Positions 1-7,526 are shown, counted from the first letter of the stretch. The stretch: DNA of 13,600 nt from an uncultured Clostridia bacterium (GCA_947384015.1 CANDFN010000019.1:1-13600), one strand, 5' to 3'. A program made the numbers and translations. The notes: generated from the letters alone by a model not told the origin.

Positions 1-164
1 TTTGTTGTGGTTTTTGTGCCAGCAAGCATTGGGCTTTGAGAAACGATTGTGGTTGTTGTTTTTGCAAACACTTTAAACGCCAAAGATACAAATGCCAATA
101 TTCCAGTTAACACAGATGCTATTGTAAGAATAAATCCGCATAAATTGCTTTTTATTTTAGCCAT
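1..164 (-). CDS. Hypothetical membrane-anchored or secreted protein, N-terminal part only
   Basis: An open frame starts at an ATG at 164 and runs off the left edge without a stop, giving 54 visible residues. The start is well supported by an AGGAGGT ribosome site five or so bases upstream (around 169-175). The protein begins MAKIKSNLCG, followed by a hydrophobic segment at about residues 9-33 and then a Thr-rich stretch. This is either a signal peptide or a single N-terminal membrane anchor with the rest outside the cell. No cleavage site or lipobox is obvious; the single Cys lies at residue 9, before the hydrophobic core. The bulk of the protein is outside the window, so no function can be given. 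It lies downstream of the 367-1500 gene on the same strand but is separated by a strong terminator, so it is probably transcribed separately. Confidence 0.75.
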   Translation of the reverse strand, partial: MAKIKSNLCGFILTIASVLTGILAFVSLAFKVFAKTTTTIVSQSPMLAGTKTTT

Positions 165-305
165 TTTTACCTCCTTTCATTATTAGTTTATCAAATAAAA
201 AATATCATCTCAAAATATAAAAATCTAAATTTTAGCAATTTACACCCAAAATAATAAAAAATAGACAAAAACTATAGCAAATGTATATTTTTGTGTGTTT
301 ATATG

Positions 306-330
306 ATTAGGATCATTATATAATCCTAAT
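306..330. repeat. AT-rich inverted repeat upstream of the left-edge gene
   Basis: ATTAGGAT at 306-313 pairs with ATCCTAAT at 323-330 around a 9-base loop. On the minus strand it contains TATAAT at 316-321, which could be the -10 of a promoter for the gene starting at 164, but no convincing -35 is seen. It is not followed by a U-run, so it is unlikely to be a terminator. The rest of 165-340 is AT-rich with no recognisable element. Confidence 0.3.
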
Positions 331-340
331 ATAAAAACAA

Positions 341-365
341 AAAAAGGGTCAATTTGACCCTTTTT
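341..365 (-). terminator. Intrinsic terminator of the 367-1500 gene
   Basis: A perfect 12-bp stem (AAAAAGGGTCAA with TTGACCCTTTTT) has a one-base centre and starts one base after the stop codon. On the minus strand it is followed by a long U-run (rc of 339-345). The symmetric A/T flanks mean it could also work on the plus strand. Confidence 0.85.
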
Positions 366-366
366 A

Positions 367-1500
367 TTATTCTTCATCTTCTCCGTTATCGCCATTGTTG
401 CCGTCTTTTTTATCTCTAATAGTTTGAAGCATTTGTTTTGTGCTTTCAATATCTTGTTCTAAGTTAGCAATGTTGTCAGTTAAAATCTTGTTGGTATGAG
501 CTAAAATTGGGTAACGGTCTTTATTTAATTCAATAACTTCTTCACAGTGTTGAACGCTTAATCTTAAACCGTCTACAAGTTCAGATTCATTTAAAACTTT
601 TTCTGCTTGTTCTTTATCTATATCAACATATTTGTTTACGCCATATAAAGCAACTTTTTTGTTAGCTAATGAATTTTCTTTTCTACGAAGTTTTGTTTGA
701 TAACGTTCTAAATTATCCATTACCTTCTTTAAAGGGCGATATTCCTTCATGTTAATTTTTAAGTCTGCTTTTGTGGTCTTTAATCTTTCTTCAAGTATTG
801 CAAGACGTTCTAAGCAAGCTTCTTCTGTCATGTTAACTGTTACAACTTCAACTTTAGAATTTCTAGCTTCTTCCAATTTTTGGTTAGCAAGTGCTAATTG
901 AGCTTTTAATTCTTCAATTTCTTGGCTTCTATCTTCCACTAATTGAATTGGAGCTTCTTCAACCTCTTCCTCTTCGTCTTCTTGTTCATTTAAATAAGTA
1001 TCAATATTATACTTATCTAATGCAGAAGGTTCAGCAACTGGTTCTTCTTTATTTGCTTCTTCTTCAACAACTTCGTTAGAAATATCTTCTAATAAAGAAT
1101 CCAAATCGTCCAAATCTTCCTCTTCGTCTTCTTCAATAGTTTCTTCTACTTTAGTTGTTGTGTTATTTTTTAAGCTTTCTTCTATTGCGCTAATTTCTTC
1201 ATCGTCATCTTCAAAAGCCTGTTCAAGAGAGAAGTCTTCAACTTCTTTATCTTTCATAGCTTTTTCTTTTTCTTCTTTAGCAAGATTTATTGTTTCAAAA
1301 TCATAGTCGTTTGTAACGGCAGGTTGATTTTGAACTGTATTTTGAACTTGATAGTCTTCAGTTCTGTCTTTTTCTGCCTTTTTACCATTGTCAAATGCAC
1401 CAATAATCATGTTGCCAATAACGGCGATGATTGCTGCTGTTACTAAAATTACAGCTACTACTGCCAAAATTGTTAAAAGTAATTGTAAACTACCGCTCAT
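367..1500 (-). CDS. Membrane-anchored acidic coiled-coil protein of unknown function
   Basis: The 377-residue protein has one hydrophobic segment at about residues 6-35, then a short basic patch (GKKAEK). A very acidic, low-complexity region follows at about 70-190, with runs such as EEDEEEDLDDLD and EDEEEEVEE. From about 190 to 365 it is helical and heptad-like (EIEELKAQLALANQKLEEA; ERLAILEERLKTTKADL). The tail is again acidic. The positive residues after the membrane segment suggest the bulk is cytoplasmic, a layout loosely like EzrA-type cytoskeletal anchors, but I see no sequence match to that family. The ATG start is supported by an AGGAG site about eight bases upstream and by a strong promoter at 1534-1562. 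It appears monocistronic, with its own promoter and terminator. Function unknown; a structural or scaffolding role is inference only. Confidence 0.85.
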   Translation of the reverse strand: MSGSLQLLLTILAVVAVILVTAAIIAVIGNMIIGAFDNGKKAEKDRTEDYQVQNTVQNQPAVTNDYDFETINLAKEEKEKAMKDKEVEDFSLEQAFEDDDEEISAIEESLKNNTTTKVEETIEEDEEEDLDDLDSLLEDISNEVVEEEANKEEPVAEPSALDKYNIDTYLNEQEDEEEEVEEAPIQLVEDRSQEIEELKAQLALANQKLEEARNSKVEVVTVNMTEEACLERLAILEERLKTTKADLKINMKEYRPLKKVMDNLERYQTKLRRKENSLANKKVALYGVNKYVDIDKEQAEKVLNESELVDGLRLSVQHCEEVIELNKDRYPILAHTNKILTDNIANLEQDIESTKQMLQTIRDKKDGNNGDNGEDEE

Positions 1501-1533
1501 GTATTTATCTCCTTTACCAATTTATTCTTTCTT

Positions 1534-1562
1534 ATTATAACGCAACAATCTAAAATTTTCAA
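1534..1562 (-). promoter_or_regulatory. Sigma-A-type promoter of the 367-1500 gene
   Basis: On the minus strand TTGAAA (1557-1562) and a perfect TATAAT (1534-1539) are separated by exactly 17 bp. Predicted transcription start is near 1527, giving a leader of about 27 nt that includes the AGGAG ribosome site. Confidence 0.85.
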
Positions 1563-1587
1563 TACCTTTTTTAAAAAAAGTTCAAAA

Positions 1588-1653
1588 TTTTTAAGTTTTT
1601 TTAGTTTTTTGCCCGTTTTTAGCAAATTTTTTGCATATTTCTTAACTTTTTTT
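1588..1653 (-). promoter_or_regulatory. Helically phased A-tracts upstream of the promoter at 1534-1562
   Basis: Runs of T on the plus strand (A on the promoter's strand) are centred near 1590, 1599, 1607, 1618, 1629, 1639 and 1650, an average step close to one DNA turn. Such phasing is known to bend DNA, and A-tracts just upstream of a -35 can act as UP elements. This stretch begins about 25 bp upstream of the -35; further A/T runs at 1567-1579 fill the gap. No hairpin terminator for the gene ending at 1652 is seen here. Confidence 0.5.
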
Positions 1654-2953
1654 AAATTCTTAAGCCTTTGGGGTAATGATTTTTAAACTGTGCTTTGCTT
1701 ATTTTAAAGCCTCCAACAGGGCAGCCCTCAATCAAAACTGCGCCATATCCATCTGATAGTTCTGTGTCCAAGGTATCGCCATGCAGATAATTTTGTGCCT
1801 CTTTGCTATTAACACTTAGGTTAATAATATTTTTTAAATCTCTGCCAAAAGCTGAAAATAAGTAATGATCTGGCTTAAACCCGTTCTTTTCCATATCGCC
1901 TAATTTTACACCAACAGACATATAATGAACACCAGATTTTACCATAGATGTATCTTTAATATAATATGTGCTATTATTAAAAATGTAACCTTTAATTCGC
2001 TTATTTAAGTTTATTTTTTCAAAATTGGTAAAGTTGTTGTCTTCCTTTAATTTCAAATTATTGCTACAACAAAAAGTGTTTTGACTTGTTTTTTGCATAA
2101 CACATACAAACTGTCCCTCACCCCTAACCTTATGAGGATAAAGACGAACTGCTTGTTTTAAACCAATACCTCTTGGTAAATCTGCCTTGATGTCAATCAA
2201 TTTATACCCATGAGTTGAAATAAATTGTTTAACCACACCTTCGTTTTCTTCTAAAGAATATGTGCACGTAGAATAAATTAACTTTCCACCTTCCTTAAGT
2301 GCAACATCTGCATTTGCTAAAATTTCCAACTGGCGCTCGGCACACATCTTAGGCAGATTTTCATTCCAACCCTCTGCATATTTTTCCTCACGCCTAAACA
2401 TACCTTCTGCACTACATGGTGCATCTACCAAACATACATCAAAACAATTTGCATAAGCTTTAGAAATCTGTTCTGATGTATTGTTTGTTACTATAACATT
2501 TTTTAATCCCATACGTTCTATGTTGGAATATAATATTTTTGCTCTAGAATTATTAATTTCGTTAGATACAAGCAAGCCATTGGGTAAACGATTTGCAATT
2601 TGGATACTCTTTCCTCCAGGGGCAGCACACATATCTAACACATACTCATCCCCTTTAAACAAAAGTGAGTTAACAGTCCACATCGCACTTGGTTCTTGAC
2701 AATAAAAAGCGCCCGCCAAATGTAGTGGATGTTTGCCCAATTTGATGTTATCCGTATAAAAACCAGCCTCTTCATAAGGTATAGGCTCTATATTAAAAGG
2801 TGCAAGTGAAATAAAATCTTTTAACAACATTTTGTTTTGATTAACATAAATTGCTTTCTGCATTGGTTTATTTAATGCAAGTATAAAATCATCATACTCT
2901 TTGCCCAAAAGACTCTTCATTCTATTTAAAAAGGCACTATCTAAATTTAACAT
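1652..2953 (-). CDS. rsmF: RsmF/NSUN-family RNA cytosine-C5 methyltransferase
   Basis: This enzyme transfers a methyl group from S-adenosylmethionine to C5 of cytosine in RNA, most likely 16S rRNA. The SAM-binding motif LDMCAAPGGKS is at residues 106-116. The two signature cysteines are C180 in LVDAPCSAEGMF (motif IV) and C230 in LIYSTCTYSLEENEG (motif VI, catalytic). The C-terminal part, about 325-433, ending GGFKISKAQFKNHYPKGLRI, matches the PUA-like tail of the RsmF group, which separates it from RsmB, where an N-terminal NusB domain is expected. Length of 433 residues is normal for Firmicute members. No Shine-Dalgarno site lies before the ATG at 2953; instead a -10 box ends 6 nt upstream, suggesting a leaderless mRNA. 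It is divergent from the 3041 gene. Family assignment is firm; the exact target cytosine cannot be read from sequence. Confidence 0.93.
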   Translation of the reverse strand: MLNLDSAFLNRMKSLLGKEYDDFILALNKPMQKAIYVNQNKMLLKDFISLAPFNIEPIPYEEAGFYTDNIKLGKHPLHLAGAFYCQEPSAMWTVNSLLFKGDEYVLDMCAAPGGKSIQIANRLPNGLLVSNEINNSRAKILYSNIERMGLKNVIVTNNTSEQISKAYANCFDVCLVDAPCSAEGMFRREEKYAEGWNENLPKMCAERQLEILANADVALKEGGKLIYSTCTYSLEENEGVVKQFISTHGYKLIDIKADLPRGIGLKQAVRLYPHKVRGEGQFVCVMQKTSQNTFCCSNNLKLKEDNNFTNFEKINLNKRIKGYIFNNSTYYIKDTSMVKSGVHYMSVGVKLGDMEKNGFKPDHYLFSAFGRDLKNIINLSVNSKEAQNYLHGDTLDTELSDGYGAVLIEGCPVGGFKISKAQFKNHYPKGLRI

Positions 2954-2959
2954 ACAAAA

Positions 2960-2968
2960 ATTATAGCA
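2960..2968 (-). promoter_or_regulatory. Extended -10 promoter of rsmF, predicted leaderless
   Basis: Reading the minus strand: TGCTATAAT, then six bases, then the rsmF ATG. The TGn extension plus consensus TATAAT is strong. The -35 is poor (TTGTAG lies 20 bp upstream). Transcription starting 7 nt after the -10 would begin at the A of the start codon. Confidence 0.7.
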
Positions 2969-3040
2969 GAAATAGCAAAAATATTCTACAATTTGTTGAT
3001 TTTTTTTATTATTTTATTTAAACTATAAGTAAGGGGAAAT

Positions 3041-3790
3041 ATGCAAAGTTTAGATGTTATAAGGCAAAAACGCAGATTTGAAATGTTTAGTGCTAAAACA
3101 AAAGACAAAGTGCTTGAGCTAAACACTTTTTTTGGCAAGTATAATATGCGTTTTGAAGAACGTGTTAAAAAATCCTTTACTTATTATGATACACCAAATA
3201 ACGATTTACAAAAATCTAACATTGTATTGTTTAAAACTCAAATAGGAAATTTTGTTGAACTTAACATGGCAACAGAAAAAGTAAACACCACTCAAAGATA
3301 TGCAATACGTTCTAACTATAAACACTTTACAAAACAAATTAAGGCAACAGACAGCATTTTTAAACACAAGCAATGGCTTATAGAAAGTTTTAAAGGTATG
3401 TTTTTATCTTCTGTTAACTTTGACCCAGAATTTTTATTTAACAAACTTCAAATTGCTTATGTAATATCTACTGTTAGTGAAGAATATAGAAGTTTTAACA
3501 TTACCGGGCTTAAAATAACCTATTCTTTTGATAAAGATGTTTATTTAAACAAACGTAACAATAGAAAGGTTAATGCAAATATACTTACAATCTATCAACA
3601 TAGCACACCAAATTCTAATGATGATTTTGAAGATTTAATTAGCAAAATTACAAGATATTTAAAAGAACTTACTCCAACAAGCGAAACAAAAATAATGATA
3701 GCGCGCAAACTTACCAATGCTACAGTTGCCCCTAAAAAAGGCACAATAAAAACTGACTTAAACAAAAATACAAACTCAACAAAAAAATAA
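3041..3790 (+). CDS. CYTH/VTC-like domain protein (tentative)
   Basis: The protein has 249 residues. YYDTPNNDLQKSNIVLF at 48-64 closely resembles the CYTH/VTC hallmark (Y-[FY]-D-T-P, then a residue pattern as in 'L-x-x-x-x-I-x-L-R'). Later segments, GLKITYSFDKDVY (156-168) and TPTSETKIMIARKL (211-224), sit where VTC-like domains have their 'LRITFD' strand and C-terminal 'SKY' segment. These folds bind triphosphates or polyphosphate through inward-facing basic and acidic residues. The usual ExExK start is not clear here (FEERVKK at 38-44 is the nearest), so the active site may be degenerate. The C-terminal 25 residues are Lys/Asn/Thr-rich and probably disordered. The ATG follows AAGGGGAAAT, an acceptable ribosome site. 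The likely promoter lies in 2990-3030 (TATAAG at 3024-3029) but is not convincing. It could also be an unrelated fold. Confidence 0.85.
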   Translation: MQSLDVIRQKRRFEMFSAKTKDKVLELNTFFGKYNMRFEERVKKSFTYYDTPNNDLQKSNIVLFKTQIGNFVELNMATEKVNTTQRYAIRSNYKHFTKQIKATDSIFKHKQWLIESFKGMFLSSVNFDPEFLFNKLQIAYVISTVSEEYRSFNITGLKITYSFDKDVYLNKRNNRKVNANILTIYQHSTPNSNDDFEDLISKITRYLKELTPTSETKIMIARKLTNATVAPKKGTIKTDLNKNTNSTKK

Positions 3791-3810
3791 GGCGTTTGCC
3801 TTATTTTTTT
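3781..3810. terminator. Bidirectional terminator between convergent genes
   Basis: AAAAAAATAAGGC (3781-3793) pairs perfectly with GCCTTATTTTTTT (3798-3810) around a GTTT loop. It serves both the 3041 gene, whose stop codon (3788-3790) is in the left arm, and the 3809 gene, whose stop codon begins at the right edge. Confidence 0.9.
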
Positions 3811-5113
3811 AATATATTACTTCGTCTTCCACTTTAGGAGCATCTCCCTCTTCATAAACACCAACTAATTCAGAATTTCCACCTAAAGCACTTACTCTAA
3901 ATAGATATTTATTATTGTTGGCTGTTTTGAAATAATAAACATAGTTACCTGCAATAGAATTATGTTCAGTATCAAGCCCATCTACTGTTTCTATAACATT
4001 AACTTCACCTGTTGTTAACACTGCAGATTTTAATTCTGTTCCATTATAATAAACCACTGCACCATTTACAAAGCCTAAAACTTTTACAGAGCTTTCAGCA
4101 CTAACCAAATTGCGTGAAGGTAAATTAAAGTTTGGATTACCAATTAAACTAATGCTGGTATCGTCTACGCTTAATACATAATTGTCTTGGCTAACAATAA
4201 AGCTTTTTGTTCCGTTATAATCATTTCCAAGTTGTATACCGCCACCAAGATTATCGCCAGAAATTGTATAATATCTTAATTGATTTAAATTGTTAGATGC
4301 TGTTGTTGTAAAGAATACATAATTATTTGTAATACCAACAACATCGCTTATTATAGAGCTTTCTTGCATTGTTGTTTTATTTCCTGTAATTGGGTTTAAT
4401 AAAACATAATTATTTTTATTATCTTGAGTTGTAATATAGAAAACTTTACCTAAGGTTTCGTTTGCAAACGCGTATTTTGTTACGTTGCCGCAAACCTCTT
4501 CTGTATTATTTTTTGTTTGTGTTGCATTTATGCGATACATTTTTGTATTGCTATCTGCAACTTCACAAACCATTAAATAAACTGAAGAACCATCATAATA
4601 ATATTTATAAGTTAAACTGTCCCAATTAACATTAGATTGATAAACTCTTTCAACACTACCTGTTTTGTTTAATTTAATACGATTAAAGTCTACACGCTCT
4701 TTAGCCCAGTCTCCACCTTTAATTTTTTCTTGACAAGGAGAAGTAAAATATAAATAATCTCCAAACACATATAAACTTGTAGCTTCAAAACCACAAAGTT
4801 TATCGCTCATAGTGCGTAAATAATCGTCCTTGATGCTACCGTTGTCATTAGTTGTTAATTTACCATTGTTTAATTTTGCAACTTTAAGCGAACCTATTGT
4901 GTAGCTTGCATTTTGTTTTTCTTGCGAGCCACTCTCTTTATATCCATTTACAAAATATAGATATCCGTCGCTTTCTACAGCCAAACCACCATTGCCTATA
5001 GCATATGTTGAGTTGGTTTGAAAAAATGGGTCAGGCTTTTCTTTACAAGCAGCCAAACCAACTGCAAAAACACATAGAATTAAACATATTAAGATTTTGC
5101 CAAATTTTTTCAT
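3809..5113 (-). CDS. Lipoprotein with beta-propeller-like (DUF5050-like) repeats
   Basis: The 434-residue protein begins with a lipoprotein signal peptide: positive MKKFGK, a hydrophobic core, and lipobox L-A-A-C with the acylated Cys at residue 23. It would be anchored to the outer face of the membrane. The mature part is almost all beta-strand, with repeated 'GYLYFVNG', 'DYLYFTSP', 'NYVFFTTT', 'NYVYYFKT' blades, each an aromatic strand followed by a turn. This is the pattern of beta-propellers of the DUF5050 type found in Clostridia. No catalytic motif is seen, so a binding or scaffold role is inferred. The start is supported by AAGG upstream and a near-perfect promoter at 5140-5168. It appears to be a single-gene unit ending in the shared terminator at 3781-3810. 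Confidence 0.88.
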   Translation of the reverse strand: MKKFGKILICLILCVFAVGLAACKEKPDPFFQTNSTYAIGNGGLAVESDGYLYFVNGYKESGSQEKQNASYTIGSLKVAKLNNGKLTTNDNGSIKDDYLRTMSDKLCGFEATSLYVFGDYLYFTSPCQEKIKGGDWAKERVDFNRIKLNKTGSVERVYQSNVNWDSLTYKYYYDGSSVYLMVCEVADSNTKMYRINATQTKNNTEEVCGNVTKYAFANETLGKVFYITTQDNKNNYVLLNPITGNKTTMQESSIISDVVGITNNYVFFTTTASNNLNQLRYYTISGDNLGGGIQLGNDYNGTKSFIVSQDNYVLSVDDTSISLIGNPNFNLPSRNLVSAESSVKVLGFVNGAVVYYNGTELKSAVLTTGEVNVIETVDGLDTEHNSIAGNYVYYFKTANNNKYLFRVSALGGNSELVGVYEEGDAPKVEDEVIY

Positions 5114-5139
5114 GTCTACCTTTTATACACTTTCTATTA

Positions 5140-5168
5140 ATATTAACATAATCTATATCTTTTGTCAA
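5140..5168 (-). promoter_or_regulatory. Strong promoter of the lipoprotein gene
   Basis: On the minus strand a consensus TTGACA (5163-5168), a 17-bp spacer, and TAATAT (5140-5145) preceded by TGT (extended -10). The start would be near 5133, leaving a 20-nt leader with the ribosome site. Confidence 0.85.
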
Positions 5169-5307
5169 ATAAATTACTATATTTTGATACTTTGTTTATG
5201 TTTATTAAAAGTATTTTACCTCATTTTAATAAAATATTTATAATAAACTTTAAGTTGGACAAAAAAGTAAAATTTTAGTCATTTTTTCCTTTTTATACAC
5301 CTGAACG

Positions 5308-5322
5308 GACAAAATTTTTGTC
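5308..5322. repeat. Short palindrome in the -35 region of the 5356 gene promoter
   Basis: GACAAAA and TTTTGTC flank a single T. The 8-base string GGACAAAA at its left end (5307-5314) also occurs at 5257-5264, exactly 50 bp away. Its position across the -35 region suggests a possible operator, but AT-rich DNA throws up such palindromes by chance. Confidence 0.25.
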
Positions 5323-5340
5323 ATACCAAAATTTTTAAAT

Positions 5341-5349
5341 TGCTATAAT
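5341..5349 (+). promoter_or_regulatory. Extended -10 promoter of the 5356 gene, predicted leaderless
   Basis: TGCTATAAT is followed by six bases and then the ATG at 5356. This is the same arrangement as in front of rsmF. A weak -35 (TTGTCA, 5318-5323) is 20 bp upstream. No Shine-Dalgarno sequence lies before the start. Confidence 0.7.
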
Positions 5350-5355
5350 ATTTAT

Positions 5356-6312
5356 ATGAAAAGCAAAACCATAATTATATCTGAACAAAATTCTTCTGGA
5401 CGCGGAATTTTAACCCTTTATCTAGAAGACGATTTATTAAAGGGCAAACTTCGTATTTATGACCTACCAAAATTGAACCCAACTTGCAAATTAGGTGTTT
5501 ATCATAACAACGAAGTTTATTCTTCTAACTTAATTTACAAAAACGGATTTTATTCCACCTCTTTAGTTGGCAACTTTAATTTAGATGCCGATTTTTACAC
5601 CGCAATTATTGACACTAATTTAAACAACAAAGTAATTTTATCTGGTGGCACCTATGCCGGTTTTTATTTTGATGACAATTCTGTTTTTTCTCCACTAAAA
5701 GAGGAAACAAAACCAACCTATGAACAATTACTTAATGATGAAGATTATAATATAAATTACAAGCAAGAAACCGACAGTTTAGAATTAGAACAAACTGAAA
5801 TAAGTCACGAAACTTTACCACAAAATAATAAGAGCAAGAAAAACTGTAATTTCCCTGATTGTGCAAGTTGCAAATACAAAGAATATTTTTACTCTAATAA
5901 CCCATTGCCAGAGCTATTACAAACAAAAAATGATATTAAAGCAGAAAGCCCACTACCCACTGAAACTCTAGAAAAAGAAAATAATATAACAAGCATTTTA
6001 GATAGTTTATTGCCACAGTTTGATTATATTTTAAAAAATTACCCAGAAAATGATGAGTTAAATAAACTAATTGACAACGCAAAATTTGTGCGCATTGCAG
6101 AAGGCGAAAGCAATTACTCTATTGGTGCAATATACGAAGAACAAAATATTCAATATATTTGTTATGCCATAAAGTGTAATTATAACACACCTGCACCTGA
6201 AGAATTAGGCAAGTTTTACCAATGGCTACCAACCGATGCAACCGACCCATTAAGTGAGGGTTACTACATTGTATATCAAGATGCACACGATTTAAAAATT
6301 ATAGAAATATAA
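5356..6312 (+). CDS. Two-domain protein of unknown function with a Cys-rich linker
   Basis: The protein has 318 residues, with no signal peptide or membrane segment. An N-terminal beta-rich domain (about 1-110, e.g. GRGILTLYLEDDLLKGKLRIYDLP) is followed by a variable acidic linker. The linker carries a small cysteine group, C164-x4-C169-x2-C172. A C-terminal domain (about 235-318) contains YSIGAIYEEQNIQYICYAIKC and PEELGKFYQWLPTDATDPLSEGYYIVYQDA. I recall this N-/C-domain combination as a recurring uncharacterised Clostridia protein type, but cannot name a family with certainty. The cysteines might bind metal. The gene has its own leaderless-type promoter and ends just before the bidirectional terminator at 6314-6341. 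Function unknown. Confidence 0.85.
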   Translation: MKSKTIIISEQNSSGRGILTLYLEDDLLKGKLRIYDLPKLNPTCKLGVYHNNEVYSSNLIYKNGFYSTSLVGNFNLDADFYTAIIDTNLNNKVILSGGTYAGFYFDDNSVFSPLKEETKPTYEQLLNDEDYNINYKQETDSLELEQTEISHETLPQNNKSKKNCNFPDCASCKYKEYFYSNNPLPELLQTKNDIKAESPLPTETLEKENNITSILDSLLPQFDYILKNYPENDELNKLIDNAKFVRIAEGESNYSIGAIYEEQNIQYICYAIKCNYNTPAPEELGKFYQWLPTDATDPLSEGYYIVYQDAHDLKIIEI

Positions 6313-6313
6313 C

Positions 6314-6341
6314 AAAAAACCTAGTTAATACTAGGTTTTTT
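6314..6341. terminator. Bidirectional terminator between convergent genes
   Basis: AAAAAACCTAG (6314-6324) pairs perfectly with CTAGGTTTTTT (6331-6341) around TTAATA. The TAG stop of the minus-strand gene (6321-6323) and its last codons lie inside the hairpin, and the plus-strand stop is two bases away. Confidence 0.9.
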
Positions 6342-7526
6342 CCCTTTATTTAAAAACTCTTTAACTTCTTCATCTAACTGCTTGAAATAAGCCTGATGTT
6401 CTTGATACGCTGTTTTGCCATCTTCAAGCGCCTTTCTCAACTCACTAACCATCAATTGAATATCTTTTACATATTTAAAGTTAATGGCTTTTGCCCTTTC
6501 TAATAATCTATTACAAAAACTAAAATATTTTTCTGCCAAAAGGTAAGCATCTCCGCCACCATTTTCTATGTTAAAGATTTCAATAGGTTTATATTCTTCA
6601 TTCCACCTACGCACCGCCCAAGCAATTTTATCAACCAAATATTTCATAAATTCGTATTTGTCATAAAATGTTACAAAATCCTTATTTTCACCAACTTGCA
6701 ATCTTGCCCTTGCCTTATCAACAATTAGCCCAACATCTTCAAGTTTAACCCAGCCTGCCGTCTCTAACAATTTGTCTACATAAAGTGTTGCGTCTTGACC
6801 ATTATAAAAATCTGATATATGATAGCTTGGCAAGAATGTTGTTAAACTATTTTGCTTACATCTTCTGCTTAAAGATCTAGCATTACGGAAAATCTCCAAA
6901 TCTTTTAAGTCTCCGTCGCTGTCTAGCGATGTTTTTGCCACTTTGGAACATTTTATTATTTGAGACAAATCTTTTTCGTCACTTTGAACATTTGTAACTA
7001 ATGTATGGTAAATTGTCCAAGCCTCTGCGGCTAAATCTACCACACGGCTTGTTTTCTTTGTTTCTTTTAAAAACACCCCTGCAGTTCTATGCCTAAACTG
7101 ATTGTTAAGGTTTGCTTCTGCAGTTCTTAAGTTATCTGCTTGTGCTTTTAATCCTTCTAAACTTTCACTATATCCAAAAGTTACTTCTTTGTTTAAATAA
7201 ATTTTATTAAAAGCAGAAAGCGCTTGCGCATAAAATTTTACAACAGATTTTGCAAATTGTATAAAACGCGTCCAGTCCCAATAAGATCTGCTTCCGTTTG
7301 CAAAACTTGCACGCTTTTTTTCAAAAAAATCAAAATCTACACCAAAAAAATCTTTGCTTAGTTGCGCAGGTTTAACAGCTTGTTCTGTTTGCTGTGTTGC
7401 CTTAGATATCCCCGACACAATGCTTTTTGCAGCCGCAATGCCTTTTGCATCCCAAGGTTTTGGTAATTTTATTTCTTCGCCATCATCATCCGTTTCCCTA
7501 GGTTGTGAGTAATATAAGTAACTCAT
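6321..7526 (-). CDS. Soluble helical protein of unknown function
   Basis: The 401-residue product begins MSYLYYSQPRETDDDGEE. I place the start at the ATG at 7526 because GGAGG lies at 7531-7535, eating into the alternative TTG at 7538. After a short acidic N-terminus the protein is predominantly alpha-helical, with helices such as SVVKFYAQALSAFNKIYL, ESLEGLKAQADNLRTAEANL and VSELRKALEDGKTAYQEHQA. No membrane segment, signal peptide, nucleotide-binding or catalytic motif was recognised. The mix of Trp/Tyr-rich helices and C-terminal charged helices would suit a structural or interaction protein. It is monocistronic, with a promoter at 7573-7600 and a terminator overlapping its 3' end. I do not recognise the family. 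Confidence 0.83.
   Translation of the reverse strand: MSYLYYSQPRETDDDGEEIKLPKPWDAKGIAAAKSIVSGISKATQQTEQAVKPAQLSKDFFGVDFDFFEKKRASFANGSRSYWDWTRFIQFAKSVVKFYAQALSAFNKIYLNKEVTFGYSESLEGLKAQADNLRTAEANLNNQFRHRTAGVFLKETKKTSRVVDLAAEAWTIYHTLVTNVQSDEKDLSQIIKCSKVAKTSLDSDGDLKDLEIFRNARSLSRRCKQNSLTTFLPSYHISDFYNGQDATLYVDKLLETAGWVKLEDVGLIVDKARARLQVGENKDFVTFYDKYEFMKYLVDKIAWAVRRWNEEYKPIEIFNIENGGGDAYLLAEKYFSFCNRLLERAKAINFKYVKDIQLMVSELRKALEDGKTAYQEHQAYFKQLDEEVKEFLNKGKKPSIN

Noticed and set aside
240..449. Minus-strand 69-residue open frame
   Set aside because: It overlaps the terminator and the 3' end of the 367-1500 gene in another frame and has no ribosome site.
891..1079. Plus-strand open frame rich in Leu and Gln
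   Set aside because: It is the complement of the acidic Glu/Asp-rich region of the 367-1500 gene, has no ribosome site, and its odd composition is explained by that.
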